Below are positions 46,149-55,448 of a stretch of DNA of 64,000 nucleotides, one piece after another. The DNA comes from Paractinoplanes ovalisporus (GTDB lineage: Bacteria > Actinomycetota > Actinomycetes > Mycobacteriales > Micromonosporaceae), in the NCBI RefSeq assembly GCF_016834655.1, contig NZ_JAENHP010000010.1:186001-250000 (forward strand), in the 5' to 3' direction. Position 1 is the first letter of the stretch, and each line of letters opens with the position of its first letter. A program made the position numbers and the translations under genes. The notes under the pieces are model-generated. The model was not told the origin of the DNA, did not search any database, and worked only from the letters and a program-made list of their open reading frames with translations.

Positions 46149-48107
46149 GTGTTGATATTGCTGCATGTCGATGGTCTTGGCATGGATGGAGCAACCAGCG
46201 TCAGGATGTCGCGGACCGAGGCCGCTGCGCTCGTCGTCGTGACGATCGCGGCCGGCCTGACCTACGTGTGGAATATCGACGAGCGCACGATGGCCCGTTA
46301 CTACTCGAGCGTCGTACGCAGCATGAGCGAGTCCTGGAACGCCTTCCTGTTCGGCGCGGTCGACCCGCTCTCGACGGTCACGGTGGACAAGATTCCCGGT
46401 GCGTTCTGGCCGCAGGCCCTCTCGGCGCGGATCTTCGGGTTCGAGCCGTGGGCGGTCGTTCTGCCCCAGGTGCTGTTCGCGACCGTTACCGTCCTGGTGC
46501 TGCATCGAGCGGTCCGGCGGCACGCCGGACCGGCCGCGGCGATGCTCGCCGCGATCGCCATGGCGTCGATGCCGGTGGCGGCGGCACTCGCCCGCACACA
46601 GTGGCCGGATACCTTGCTCACGCTGCTTCTCGTTCTCGCCGCTGACGCCACCCTGCGTGCGGTCGGCACCGGGCGGCTGCGCACCCTGTTGCTCGCCGGC
46701 GTGTGGGTCGGGCTGGGCGTCCACGCCAAGATGCTGGCCGCCCTGGTGGTGCTGCCCGCCTTGGGCGCGGCCTACCTGCTGGCCGCTCCGGGGCCGCTGC
46801 GCCGCCGGGTGACCCACGTCGGTGTGGCCGGTGTGGTGACGATCCTGGTGTCCGCGGCCTGGATCGTGCTCGTCCGGCTGACCCCGGCCGGAGACCGCCC
46901 CTACATCGACGCCACGGACACCAACAACGCGCTCGACATGGTGCTCGGCTACAACGGCATCGACCGCTTCTCGGGCGGTGAGAGCCGCTCGGCCGGCACC
47001 CATCCCTTCCGGACCGGCCTTTTCGCTACGGTCTTCGGGTCGCTCGCGACCCAGGTCATGTGGTTGTTCCCGCTGGCCCTGGCGGGCGCGGTCATCGGGT
47101 TCGTCAACCGCCGGCGGGCACCGCGCACCGACGCCGGCCGCGCCGGTGTTGTGCTGTGGAGCCTCTGGTTCGTCGTCGTGGCCGGCGTCTTCGGCGTCGG
47201 TCAGATCAACCACGTGTGCTACGCGATCATCCTGGCGCCACCGACCGCCGCACTCGCCGGAATCGGACTCGCAGCCCTCATCCGGAAGTACCGCGCCGGC
47301 TCCGGCCAGGCCTGGCTGCTTCCCGTTGCGGTCGCGGTGACCACCGCCTGGGCGGTGCTGCTGGCCCGGCGCTCGCCCTCCTTCCTGCCCTGGGTGGTCC
47401 CGGTGACGGTCGCCGCCGGGGCGGTCGCCCTGGTGGCCCTGGTTGCCGGGCTCACGGCCACCCGCATACCCGACGCCCTGCGCCGGTTCGGCCCGCTGCC
47501 AGCGGTCCCGGCCGTCTTTCTGGTCCCGGTCGCCTGGACCGTCGCCGCGGCCGTTCCGGTCAACTCGGGTCTTCCGGAGAACCCGGCCGCCGGGCCACCG
47601 TTCGCCGAGTGGCGTTACCTCGACGTCCCAGCGCGGGAGCGTGACCAACTGCTCGTGATGGCCCGGGAGTACAGCCGGCCCGAGAACCTCGCACGGACCT
47701 TCGCCGAACCCCGGACCGAGCTGACCGAACCGGACCGTCGTCTTCTGCACTATGCCGGCGCGCGGCGAGGGTCGAGCCGTTACGTGCTCGCCGCCCTGAC
47801 CTCGGCCCGGGCCGGCACTTTCATCGCGGCCACCGGTCTGCCCGTCCTGCCTCTGGGCGGGTTCACCGGCCGGACCCCCTTCCCGACCCAGCGGCAGCTC
47901 CAGCAGCTCGTCGTGGACGGTGCGGTGCGCTTTGTCCTGGTCCCGGCCGTGCCCAGCGGGTCGGCGGAGGTGGACGCCGGACTCGCCTGGGTAGCGGCAA
48001 CCTGCGTGGTTGTCCCGCCCGAGGCGTACGGCGTGGGCGTACCGCCGCCGAATGCCCCGGCCCGTGAGTCGCTGTACGACTGTGCGGTCCGCCGGTCAGC
48101 TCCGTGA
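46149..48107 (+). CDS. GT39-type membrane glycosyltransferase
   Basis: A 652-residue polytopic protein (about 11-12 helices) of the ArnT/protein-mannosyltransferase superfamily. Family features: an early acidic loop (NIDERTMARYY), VDPLSTVTVDKIPG corresponding to the DKPP region, and LARTQWPDTLLTLLLV. Such enzymes use polyprenyl-phosphate sugars outside the membrane; relatives occur in glycopeptide and ramoplanin-type clusters, where they mannosylate the peptide. Start uncertain: GTG 46149, ATG 46182 and ATG 46206 are all in frame, and none has a strong ribosome site. Converges with and overlaps the next gene by 12 bases. Confidence 0.85.
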   Translation: MLILLHVDGLGMDGATSVRMSRTEAAALVVVTIAAGLTYVWNIDERTMARYYSSVVRSMSESWNAFLFGAVDPLSTVTVDKIPGAFWPQALSARIFGFEPWAVVLPQVLFATVTVLVLHRAVRRHAGPAAAMLAAIAMASMPVAAALARTQWPDTLLTLLLVLAADATLRAVGTGRLRTLLLAGVWVGLGVHAKMLAALVVLPALGAAYLLAAPGPLRRRVTHVGVAGVVTILVSAAWIVLVRLTPAGDRPYIDATDTNNALDMVLGYNGIDRFSGGESRSAGTHPFRTGLFATVFGSLATQVMWLFPLALAGAVIGFVNRRRAPRTDAGRAGVVLWSLWFVVVAGVFGVGQINHVCYAIILAPPTAALAGIGLAALIRKYRAGSGQAWLLPVAVAVTTAWAVLLARRSPSFLPWVVPVTVAAGAVALVALVAGLTATRIPDALRRFGPLPAVPAVFLVPVAWTVAAAVPVNSGLPENPAAGPPFAEWRYLDVPARERDQLLVMAREYSRPENLARTFAEPRTELTEPDRRLLHYAGARRGSSRYVLAALTSARAGTFIAATGLPVLPLGGFTGRTPFPTQRQLQQLVVDGAVRFVLVPAVPSGSAEVDAGLAWVAATCVVVPPEAYGVGVPPPNAPARESLYDCAVRRSAP

Positions 48108-48602
48108 GCTCGCCGGTTCGGCTTTGCGGGTCAGGCCGGCGCGCCGGCGGTAGTCGGTGGCCACGGCGATGACGAGCGGCCCCCAGGCGACGAGCGGGAC
48201 GTACCACCGGAACACGTCCCATCCCGGGGGTTCATGCCGTGGCTCGTCGCGGCCGATGCCGATCCAGACGTCCTCCAGCAGGTGGAACATGCGGTTCACG
48301 AGAAGGTAGACGCAGAGGGCGACAAGCAGCCACCCGCCGATCAGGGCGATCCGCACGACCGGACGGGCGGGGATCGGGCGGTCACGCAGCCCGGGCACCC
48401 AGTGCGGGACCTGATGACCCCATTGATGCACCAGGCCGAGTGTCAGCAGCGCCAACGCCATCGACAGGCCGGACAGGAAAGCCGGGTACCAGCCGGGGAC
48501 GGTCAGTCGCCAGATCGCCGACGGCAGAACGCAGAGCGGGACGGCGTAGGCGGCGTAATAGGCCCACCTGGACGGGGCAGTGGGGTTCATGAGTACTCGC
48601 AT
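48096..48602 (-). CDS. Four-helix membrane protein, paralogue 1
   Basis: A 168-residue integral membrane protein with four hydrophobic helices and a basic C-terminus. Shared phrases with the protein at 50758-51339: YAVPLCVLPSAIWR, VPHWVPGLRDRPIP and WGPLVIAVATDYRRR. I know of no function for this family. It is divergent from the ABC1-kinase gene. Its place inside the cluster hints at a role in export, immunity or membrane adaptation. Confidence 0.75.
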   Translation of the reverse strand: MRVLMNPTAPSRWAYYAAYAVPLCVLPSAIWRLTVPGWYPAFLSGLSMALALLTLGLVHQWGHQVPHWVPGLRDRPIPARPVVRIALIGGWLLVALCVYLLVNRMFHLLEDVWIGIGRDEPRHEPPGWDVFRWYVPLVAWGPLVIAVATDYRRRAGLTRKAEPASSRS

Positions 48603-48775
48603 CTCCCTCGGTGCCTACCGATACGCCCGAATTATCCGCCGGGTCACCTGTGACCGGTCTGAGCGACGCTCAGCAGTTTCTCAGCATGCTCCCGGCTCTA
48701 TGAAGTCCTATATGGACCCGCACCGTTTGTCCGATCGTGCCATCCTGGCAGCCATTGTCCGTCACGAATCTAGGA

Positions 48776-50722
48776 ATGATCTTGAGGGATTCCTTGGTCG
48801 TTGCCGGAGCACTGGCCTTCGCCGTGCTCGTCATGGCGATTGTGATCGCGGCAAGCCGTCTGCTCGGCCTGCGGATAGGTGTCATCAGAACACTTCTGGC
48901 CGGCGGAGTCGCCGTCCTGACGACCACCCTGGTGAGCCGGGCGATGGAGCCGGCCTCGGGCACGGTAGCCCTGATGCCGGTCGCAGCGGGCATCACTCTG
49001 CTGGTCAGCATGCTGTTCCTGCTCGTGGCCAACGCGCTGGTCCCGCCCAGCCGCAATCCGGTCAGTGTGCTGCGGGCGGTGCGGGGATCGATCAGCCGGA
49101 CCCGTCGTTACCTGCAGATCCTGGTCATTCTGGTGCGGCACGGCCTTGCCCCCTACCTTCGCCGTCGGCCGCTGGAAGCGGCCTCGGCCGGACGGGCCCG
49201 GCTGGCCCGGCAGTTGCGTTCCGCCCTGGAGGAGGCAGGTGTCACGTTCATCAAGGTGGGACAGGCACTGTCGGCCCGCCGCGACCTGCTCCCGCCCGAA
49301 TTCATCACGGAACTCAGCCGCCTGCAACAGAACGTCGCACCGGCCAAATGGGACGAGATCCGGGTCGTCCTGGAGGAGGAGCTCGGTACCTCGCCCGAGT
49401 TGTTCTTCGCCGAGTTCGACCCGGAACCCGTCGCGGCCGCCTCGGTGTCGCAGGTCCACACGGCACAGTTGCGCTCCGGCCGGCAGGTCGTCGTCAAGGT
49501 TCAGCGCCCCAACATCCGTTCGCTGGTCGGTCGCGACCTCGACATCGTGATCCGCTTGGCCCGGACATTGGAACGGCGTACCGGGTGGGGTCGCAGCCTG
49601 GGCATTCTCGACCTGGCGCACGGGTTCGCGGCGGCCCTCACCGAGGAGCTGGACTTCCGGGTCGAGGCCGCTAACGTCGCCGCCGTCCGTGATGCCGCGA
49701 TCGCACGGCTCGGACCGGAGCTGCCGATCGTCATCCCGCCGATCTGCGACGAGCTGACCTCGGCCCGTGTGCTGGTCATCGAGCGGGTCGACGGCATCTC
49801 TCCGTCGTCGACCGAACAGTTCGTGCGCTCGGAGGAGGACCGCAGCGCCCTCGCCACCAAACTGCTCGTCTTCATGCTCGAGCAGATCATCGTCGACGGC
49901 GTCTTCCACTGTGACCCGCATCCCGGCAACATTCTGATCCTGCGTGACGGCGGGGCGGCCATGCTGGATTTCGGTGTCGTCGGCCGGCTCGACCGGCTCA
50001 CTCAGCAGGCGCTGGAGGAGCTGTTGCTGGCGATCGAGATCCGCGACCGGGCCGCCCTGTGCGACGCGCTGCTGGAGGTCATCGGCCGCCCGGCCGACCT
50101 CGAACTGGACCGCCTCGAGCGGGCGCTGGGGCAGTTCATGGCCAGCTATCTGGGGCCGGGCTCGCCGCCGACGGCGGAGATGTTCCTGCAGCTGTTCCGC
50201 ATGCTCTCCGTCCACGGTCTGCGCGTGCCTCCGGAGGTGGCCGCCGTCTTCCGTGCGCTGTCGACGCTTCAGAGCACCCTCTGGTTGATCTCGCCGGGCT
50301 ACGACGTCATTGCCGAGGCCCGTTCGTTCGGGTCCAAGCGGGTGGCGGAGCAGCTGCGACCGACCGAGTTCGTCGGAACGATGTTCGACGACGTGATCCG
50401 GACCTTCCCGATGCTGCGTCGCCTTCCCCGACGGCTGGACCGGATCGCCCAATCACTCGAACAGGGCCGTTTCACCGTGCAGGTACGCCTGTTCGCGGAC
50501 GAGCGCGAGCGTACGTTCCTCAATGAACTGTTCCGCAAACTGGTGCTCGCGTTTCTGGCCGCGACAACTGGTCTGATGGCTGTGTTGTTTCTCTCCGCGG
50601 ACGGCAGCCCGCGTGTCGCCGGCAATGTGACACTCTACGAAATCATCGGCTACAACCTGCTCGTGGTCAGTGCTGCGTTGATCCTCCGAGGCATTGCGGA
50701 AAGCCTGCGCCGTGATCCCTGA
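48776..50722 (+). CDS. ABC1/AarF/UbiB-family atypical kinase
   Basis: A 648-residue protein with two N-terminal helices (about 5-75) and two C-terminal helices (about 595-640) around an ABC1 domain. The family marks are present: KVGQALSARRDLLP (KxGQ), the alanine-rich loop VAAASVSQVH, VVVKVQRP, EELDFRVEA, FHCDPHPGN and LDFGVVG. UbiB/Coq8 relatives support quinone or other lipid metabolism using ATP. Its place between two paralogous membrane proteins inside a peptide cluster is unusual. ATG 48776 is preferred because the first helix starts there; GTG 48737 is in frame. Confidence 0.88.
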   Translation: MILRDSLVVAGALAFAVLVMAIVIAASRLLGLRIGVIRTLLAGGVAVLTTTLVSRAMEPASGTVALMPVAAGITLLVSMLFLLVANALVPPSRNPVSVLRAVRGSISRTRRYLQILVILVRHGLAPYLRRRPLEAASAGRARLARQLRSALEEAGVTFIKVGQALSARRDLLPPEFITELSRLQQNVAPAKWDEIRVVLEEELGTSPELFFAEFDPEPVAAASVSQVHTAQLRSGRQVVVKVQRPNIRSLVGRDLDIVIRLARTLERRTGWGRSLGILDLAHGFAAALTEELDFRVEAANVAAVRDAAIARLGPELPIVIPPICDELTSARVLVIERVDGISPSSTEQFVRSEEDRSALATKLLVFMLEQIIVDGVFHCDPHPGNILILRDGGAAMLDFGVVGRLDRLTQQALEELLLAIEIRDRAALCDALLEVIGRPADLELDRLERALGQFMASYLGPGSPPTAEMFLQLFRMLSVHGLRVPPEVAAVFRALSTLQSTLWLISPGYDVIAEARSFGSKRVAEQLRPTEFVGTMFDDVIRTFPMLRRLPRRLDRIAQSLEQGRFTVQVRLFADERERTFLNELFRKLVLAFLAATTGLMAVLFLSADGSPRVAGNVTLYEIIGYNLLVVSAALILRGIAESLRRDP

Positions 50723-50757
50723 CCGGCCGCGAAGGGCTCGAGCGACGAGGAGTCTGA

Positions 50758-51339
50758 GTGATCAAGTTGCACGGCCGGATCGCCGACGGGGTTCCCCGTT
50801 GGGTCGTCTGGTGCGCGTACGCGGCGCCGCTCGTGGTTCTGCCCTCCGGAATCTGGCGCATCCTTCTTGTGGTCGCCGACGCCCACCTGATGGAGCAGGA
50901 GCCGCTGCTCAACAAGCCCGCCCCGGTTCCGACGCTCTGGGACGGCCCGGTCTATGTGATCATGCTGAGTCTCGTCAGCGAACTGCTCGCGTTCCTGACG
51001 GTCGGCCTGGTGGCGACCTGGGGTGAGGTCGTCCCACGCTGGGTTCCGGGCCTGGGCGGCCGGCGTATCCCGGTGCTGGCCGCGGTCGTACCCGCCGCGA
51101 TCGGCGCCACCATCTGCACGGTGCTCTGGCCGTACGCGATGACCATGCTGGCCCTGGGACGCAAGATGAACGGCGACGTCGGCATCATGCAGTTCAACGA
51201 CTGGCAGGCGCTGGCCTTCTGGGGCACCTACACTCCGCTCGTCCTGTGGGGACCACTGGTGTGGATCGCGACCGTGCACTATTGGCGGCGTCGCACGAGG
51301 GTCACATCACCGGCCGAGCCGACCTCCGTCGCGGGCTGA
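50758..51339 (+). CDS. Four-helix membrane protein, paralogue 2
   Basis: A 193-residue membrane protein with four helices, matching the one at 48096-48602 in order and motifs (YAAPLVVLPSGIWR, VPRWVPGLGGRRIP, WGPLVWIATVHYWRRR). GTG start with GAGGAG eight bases upstream. It follows the ABC1-kinase gene by 35 bases and is probably co-transcribed with it. Function unknown. Confidence 0.8.
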   Translation: MIKLHGRIADGVPRWVVWCAYAAPLVVLPSGIWRILLVVADAHLMEQEPLLNKPAPVPTLWDGPVYVIMLSLVSELLAFLTVGLVATWGEVVPRWVPGLGGRRIPVLAAVVPAAIGATICTVLWPYAMTMLALGRKMNGDVGIMQFNDWQALAFWGTYTPLVLWGPLVWIATVHYWRRRTRVTSPAEPTSVAG

Positions 51340-51392
51340 CCCGGCGAAGCTCTCGCCATTCGAATCTGCTATTCATCGGCGCCGCCGACGCC

Positions 51393-51956
51393 ATGCACCG
51401 GTTGACTACGCAGGTGCAGTTACCACATGCCATTTCGGGAACCGCCGCGACATTGGCCCAACGCGCCGGCGCCGAGCCCGACCCGGACAGCTTCCGCGCC
51501 GCCATGGGACTTTTCCCGACCGGCGTGGCTCTGCTGTCCACCGGGACCGGCGACGATCTCGAGGTCATGACGATCAACTCATTGACCTCGATCTCGCTGG
51601 ATCCGCTGCTGGTTATGGTCAGCGTGCGGACCGGCGCCCGGATGCAGCCTCTCCTGGCCGAGCGCGGCACGTTCGCGGTGAGCGTGCTCAGCGCCGAACA
51701 GGAGCAACTGTGCCGGTTGTTCGCCCGGCGGGATCGGCCCCGCGGCCACGATGCGGCCGTGTTGCTCGGCTGCGAACGGCCCGGTGCCGACCCGGTGGCT
51801 CGCGGCGCCCTGACGGCCCTGCGCTGCCGGACGTACGCCGAGCACCCCGCCGGCGACCACGTCCTGCACATCGGTCTGGTCACGACCATCGTGCCCGGAC
51901 CGGCGGGTGCGCCGTTGCTGAGTCACCGCGGGACGGTTGGCCCGGGGCCGCACTGA
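51393..51956 (+). CDS. Flavin reductase-like protein
   Basis: A 187-residue protein of the FMN-binding split-barrel flavin reductase family: FRAAMGLFPTGVALLSTGTG, MTINSLTSISLDPLLVMVSV, FAVSVLSAEQEQLCRLFA, and RCRTYAEHPAGDHVLHIG. Members supply reduced flavin to two-component monooxygenases or halogenases. No such partner is visible here, so one may lie downstream of the window. ATG 51393 is chosen because the family N-terminus follows within 35 residues; the longer frame to 51246 overlaps the previous gene. Confidence 0.85.
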   Translation: MHRLTTQVQLPHAISGTAATLAQRAGAEPDPDSFRAAMGLFPTGVALLSTGTGDDLEVMTINSLTSISLDPLLVMVSVRTGARMQPLLAERGTFAVSVLSAEQEQLCRLFARRDRPRGHDAAVLLGCERPGADPVARGALTALRCRTYAEHPAGDHVLHIGLVTTIVPGPAGAPLLSHRGTVGPGPH

Positions 51957-52092
51957 ATCGGGAATGCACCTTCGAATTTTGAAAGCTCCCTGGGTGATTT
52001 CTTCCGGGCTGGTGAGGATCGATCCGGACCTTATCCGCTCGTACCCGCCGCATGTTCCCGGCGAGTGACCTAGAGAGAATGGAAGAAATGCT

Positions 52093-53193
52093 GTGAGCTC
52101 ATTTCACGCCGATGTCTTCAGCGATCTCACCGTCGACCACGTCGTCTTCTACGTCAGTGATCTGGAGAGCAAAGCGCGCGTTCTGACCGAAGGCTTCGGC
52201 CTGGGTGTCGTGGGCGTGTCGACCGCCTCCGACTCCTCCGATTCCCGGGCGCTGGCCAGCTCCGACATTCTCGTCGTGCTGAGCGAGCCGCGAGGCGAGA
52301 ACCACCCGGGCACAGCCTATCTCGACCAGCACGGCGACGGCGTGGCCGACATCGCCCTGGGTGCCCCGGACGCCGCGGCGGCGTTCGCCGAGGCGGTCCG
52401 CCGAGGCGCCCGCCCGGTGTCCGAGCCGGTCGAGCAGGACGGCTTCGTCACCGCCTCGATCATGGGGTTCGGGGACGTGGTGCACACGTTCGTGCAGCGG
52501 CCGGACGGCGGCCGTCGCGGTGACCTGCCCGCGTTCGACAGCTCCGGCGCGCCGCGGGCCGCGGGCGAGGTGGACCTCGGGAAGATCGACCACTTCGCGG
52601 TCTGTCTCGAGGCCGGGCAGCTCGAACCCACTGTCGAGTTCTACGAACAGGTGCTGGACTTCCGCACCATCTTCGAGGAGCGCATCGTGGTGGGCGCCCA
52701 GGCGATGCTCTCCAAGGTGGTGCAGAGCGCCTCGGGACACGTCACGCTCACGCTGATCGAGCCGGATGTCACCCGTGACTCCGGCCAGATCGACGACTTC
52801 CTGAAGAACCACGGCGGCGCGGGCGTACAGCACATCGCGCTCACGACCGGAGACATCGTCCGGACGGTCGGCACGCTCGGCGAACGCGGAATCCCGTTCC
52901 TGTCGACCCCCGGGGCGTACTACGACCTGCTGGTCGAACGTATGCGGCCGGATCGCCACGAGGTGGAGGACCTGCGGCGTCTCAGCCTGCTCGTCGACGA
53001 GGATCACGACGGGCAGCTCTATCAGATCTTCACGCGGTCGGCGCATCCCCGGAACACCTACTTCTGGGAGGTCATCGAGCGCGCCGGGGCCCGCACCTTC
53101 GGCAGCGGCAACATCAAGGCCCTGTACGAGGCGGTCGAGCAGCAGCGCAATGCCGCGTTCGAGGCCGAGAACGGCTCCGGAGAGGCGCGGTGA
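52093..53193 (+). CDS. hmaS: 4-Hydroxymandelate synthase (HPPD-like dioxygenase)
   Basis: A 366-residue Fe(II) dioxygenase of two vicinal-oxygen-chelate halves. The expected iron ligands are His167 (KIDHFAVCL), His247 (VQHIALTT) and Glu326 (YFWEVIE). HmaS converts 4-hydroxyphenylpyruvate to 4-hydroxymandelate; the close relative HPPD makes homogentisate. The nearby hpgT, chorismate mutase and NRPS make HmaS the better call, but sequence alone does not settle it. GTG start with GGAAG upstream; the stop overlaps the thioesterase start. Confidence 0.85.
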   Translation: MSSFHADVFSDLTVDHVVFYVSDLESKARVLTEGFGLGVVGVSTASDSSDSRALASSDILVVLSEPRGENHPGTAYLDQHGDGVADIALGAPDAAAAFAEAVRRGARPVSEPVEQDGFVTASIMGFGDVVHTFVQRPDGGRRGDLPAFDSSGAPRAAGEVDLGKIDHFAVCLEAGQLEPTVEFYEQVLDFRTIFEERIVVGAQAMLSKVVQSASGHVTLTLIEPDVTRDSGQIDDFLKNHGGAGVQHIALTTGDIVRTVGTLGERGIPFLSTPGAYYDLLVERMRPDRHEVEDLRRLSLLVDEDHDGQLYQIFTRSAHPRNTYFWEVIERAGARTFGSGNIKALYEAVEQQRNAAFEAENGSGEAR

Positions 53194-53960
53194 CGGTGAA
53201 GTACCGGCAGCCTGAGGCGGGAGCTGTCACCGTTCCGTTCCCGCGTCCGGCGGCGACCCGGTCCCTGGTATGTCTGAGCTTCTGCGGCGGCGGGACGGCC
53301 TCGTTCCGGGCCTGGCAGCCGGCGCTGCCGGACGATGTGGAACTTGTCCTGATCGGCTACCCGGGACGGGAGAGCCGGTTCTCCTCGCCCTTCGCCCGCG
53401 ACTGGGAGGAACTCGCCGTCGACGTCGCGGAGGCGGTGACATCGGTGGCCGGTTTGCGGCCGTACATCCTCTGCGGACACAGCATGGGCGGCTGGATGGC
53501 GTTCGACGTGGCGAGCCGGATGGAACGCGACGGCGCCGGCCCGCGTTCGCTGGTCGTGTCCGGTGCGCCGACGCCACAACTCTGGGTCGAGGAACGGAGC
53601 CGCCAGCCCGATCCGGGATCACCCGCCCCGGTCCTGCTCGACTGGATGCGGGCCGTCGGTCAGGTTTCCGAGGAGGCGCTGGCTGACCCGGACCTGCAAG
53701 CCATCGCGCTCGAGGTGCTCCGGGCCGACCTGCGGGTACTCAAGTCCTACCGCTACCGCGGCGAGGTCGTCGACGCACCGATACGGGTGCTCTACGGCGT
53801 CGAGGACGACGAGATCGACGAGGTGGGTGTGCGCGGCTGGAGCAAGCTCACCACCGGCGACACCCACATCGAGGAGCTGCCGGGCGGCCATTTCTACACG
53901 CCGCCGCTGTGGGCGAGGCTTCCGCAGCACCTCGGCCTCGCGCCGGCCGAATGCCCGTGA
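53190..53960 (+). CDS. Type II thioesterase (second copy)
   Basis: A 256-residue editing thioesterase with LVCLSFCGGGTASFRAW, GYPGRESRF, the nucleophile elbow CGHSMGGWM (Ser near 98), GVEDDEI and LPGGHFYTP. It is only distantly similar to the copy at 38495, so the two are probably not a recent duplication. GTGA overlap with hmaS. Followed by a 24-bp perfect hairpin. Confidence 0.92.
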   Translation: MTVKYRQPEAGAVTVPFPRPAATRSLVCLSFCGGGTASFRAWQPALPDDVELVLIGYPGRESRFSSPFARDWEELAVDVAEAVTSVAGLRPYILCGHSMGGWMAFDVASRMERDGAGPRSLVVSGAPTPQLWVEERSRQPDPGSPAPVLLDWMRAVGQVSEEALADPDLQAIALEVLRADLRVLKSYRYRGEVVDAPIRVLYGVEDDEIDEVGVRGWSKLTTGDTHIEELPGGHFYTPPLWARLPQHLGLAPAECP

Positions 53961-53963
53961 GAC

Positions 53964-54014
53964 CACCGGACGGCCGCCGGCCCGATGACACATCGGGCCG
54001 GCGGCCGTCCGGTG
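53964..54014. terminator. 24-bp perfect inverted repeat between thioesterase and P450
   Basis: The left arm (53964-53987, starting CACCGGACGGCCGCC) is exactly complementary to the right arm (53991-54014), with a three-base loop, then TTTCT. It lies between convergent genes and can terminate both. Confidence 0.9.
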
Positions 54015-54018
54015 TTTC

Positions 54019-55248
54019 TCAGGAGGCTTGGCTGCCGAGCACCACGGGTAGCGCGGCCAGCGGACGCACCATCAGGCCCGGGCGGTAACGCAGCTCCGAG
54101 GGGTGTACCGCGAGGCGTACGCCAGGGAAGCGTTCGTAGACGCGCCGGATCGCGATCTCGGTGAGCGACTTGGACATGTGGCTGCCGAGACAGTAGTGGA
54201 TACCGTGCCCGAAGCTCAGGTGAGCCGGCCGGGCGCGGGTGACGTCCAGCTGGTCCGGCCGGTCCGGGAAGGCGGACGGGTCGTGATTGGCCGACGCCAG
54301 CGAGATGATCACGATCTCATCGGCCGGGACGGTCACGCCGTGCATCTCCACCGGTTCGGTCGTGACCCGCTGGAGGGAGTTGATCAGCGGGCTGGTGAAG
54401 CGCAGGAGCTCCTCGACCGCGTTGGGCAGCAGTGAGAAATCGGCGGTGAGCTTGCGGGCCTCGCCGGGATGGGTCAGCAGCGCGGCGAACGATCCGTTGA
54501 GCAGGCTCGTAGTCGTGTCGTTGCCACCGGTCATCAGCGCGAACGCGGTCGACAGCGTCTCCGCGGGGCTCAGGCGCTTGTCGCCCTCGGCGTGCACCAG
54601 GGCCGAGATCAGGTCGTCGGAGGGGTCTCGTTGTTTGGCCGCGATCAGGGTCTTGAGGTAGTCCGAGAGCTCGCGGGTGTGGCGGGCGATGATCCCTGTG
54701 GGGTCGCTCGCGTCGACCCGCCGCAGCGTGTCGGTCCAGACCAGGAACTGCGACCAGTCGGTCTCCGGCACACCCATCAACTGCGCGATCGCAATGATCG
54801 GCAGAGGCTCGTTCAACCCGGCCACGAGATCCCGCTCGTCCTGGCGGACCATGTTGTCGAGCAGATCGTCGACGATCTGCTCGAACCCGTCCTGCAGCCC
54901 GCGCACCCGTTTCGGGGTGAAGGCGAAGGTCAAGGCCTTACGCAGCGGGGTGTGCCGCGGAGGGTCCGAGTTGGCCAGATGGTTGCTGATCTCGTCCGCC
55001 GGCGTGATCGTCTGACCGACCTGCCGTCCCAGAGCCGCGTAGAGCTTCTTGATGTCCCGGCTCATGCGCGGGTCGGAAAGCGCGGCCTTGACGTCGTCGT
55101 GCCGCGTGATCATCCACGCGCGAACACCGTCGGGCGTTTCCACCTTGCAGACCGGTTGTTCCGCGCGGAGCCGTTCCAGGAATGGATACGGGTCCTGCAC
55201 GTATTCGTCGCTGAACATCCAGTATTTGGTCAGTGTGCCGCCCGTCAC
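54019..55248 (-). CDS. Cytochrome P450 (CYP107-like)
   Basis: A 409-residue soluble P450. Key motifs: the oxygen-binding helix LMTGGNDTTTSLL, the ExxR in EELLRF, and the heme loop FGHGIHYCLGSHMS with the cysteine ligand. NRPS clusters use such enzymes for side-chain hydroxylation or aryl cross-linking. GTG 55248 follows GAGGAGG at five bases; the longer frame to 55464 runs into the divergent NRPS start region. It is divergent from the NRPS gene, 200 bases apart. Confidence 0.93.
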   Translation of the reverse strand: MTGGTLTKYWMFSDEYVQDPYPFLERLRAEQPVCKVETPDGVRAWMITRHDDVKAALSDPRMSRDIKKLYAALGRQVGQTITPADEISNHLANSDPPRHTPLRKALTFAFTPKRVRGLQDGFEQIVDDLLDNMVRQDERDLVAGLNEPLPIIAIAQLMGVPETDWSQFLVWTDTLRRVDASDPTGIIARHTRELSDYLKTLIAAKQRDPSDDLISALVHAEGDKRLSPAETLSTAFALMTGGNDTTTSLLNGSFAALLTHPGEARKLTADFSLLPNAVEELLRFTSPLINSLQRVTTEPVEMHGVTVPADEIVIISLASANHDPSAFPDRPDQLDVTRARPAHLSFGHGIHYCLGSHMSKSLTEIAIRRVYERFPGVRLAVHPSELRYRPGLMVRPLAALPVVLGSQAS

Positions 55249-55448
55249 GGCGCCTCCTCGACGTCTGGTGCGATCCGGTCGGAATGCTGCCACGAAGGCC
55301 TCCGGAGGAAGCCCGGCGATAAGACATCTTCGAATCACCCAGGGCACGTCGAAGTTTTTGCAACGACATTGTTGAGCGGCCCGCCGGTTGTCGAAACTGG
55401 CCGCTGACCGCCGCGCGGGGTTCCGATGATGCCGAATGAGGTCTTTCC
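55249..55448. promoter_or_regulatory. Divergent promoter region, P450 / NRPS
   Basis: Two hundred bases with a relatively AT-rich centre (about 55340-55380). No clear palindrome seen. No strong ribosome site precedes the NRPS ATG. Confidence 0.4.

Noticed and set aside
52093..53193. Calling the dioxygenase HPPD of tyrosine breakdown
   Set aside because: The metal ligands fit both families, but the neighbours hpgT, chorismate mutase and NRPS favour 4-hydroxymandelate synthase; homogentisate pathway genes are absent nearby.
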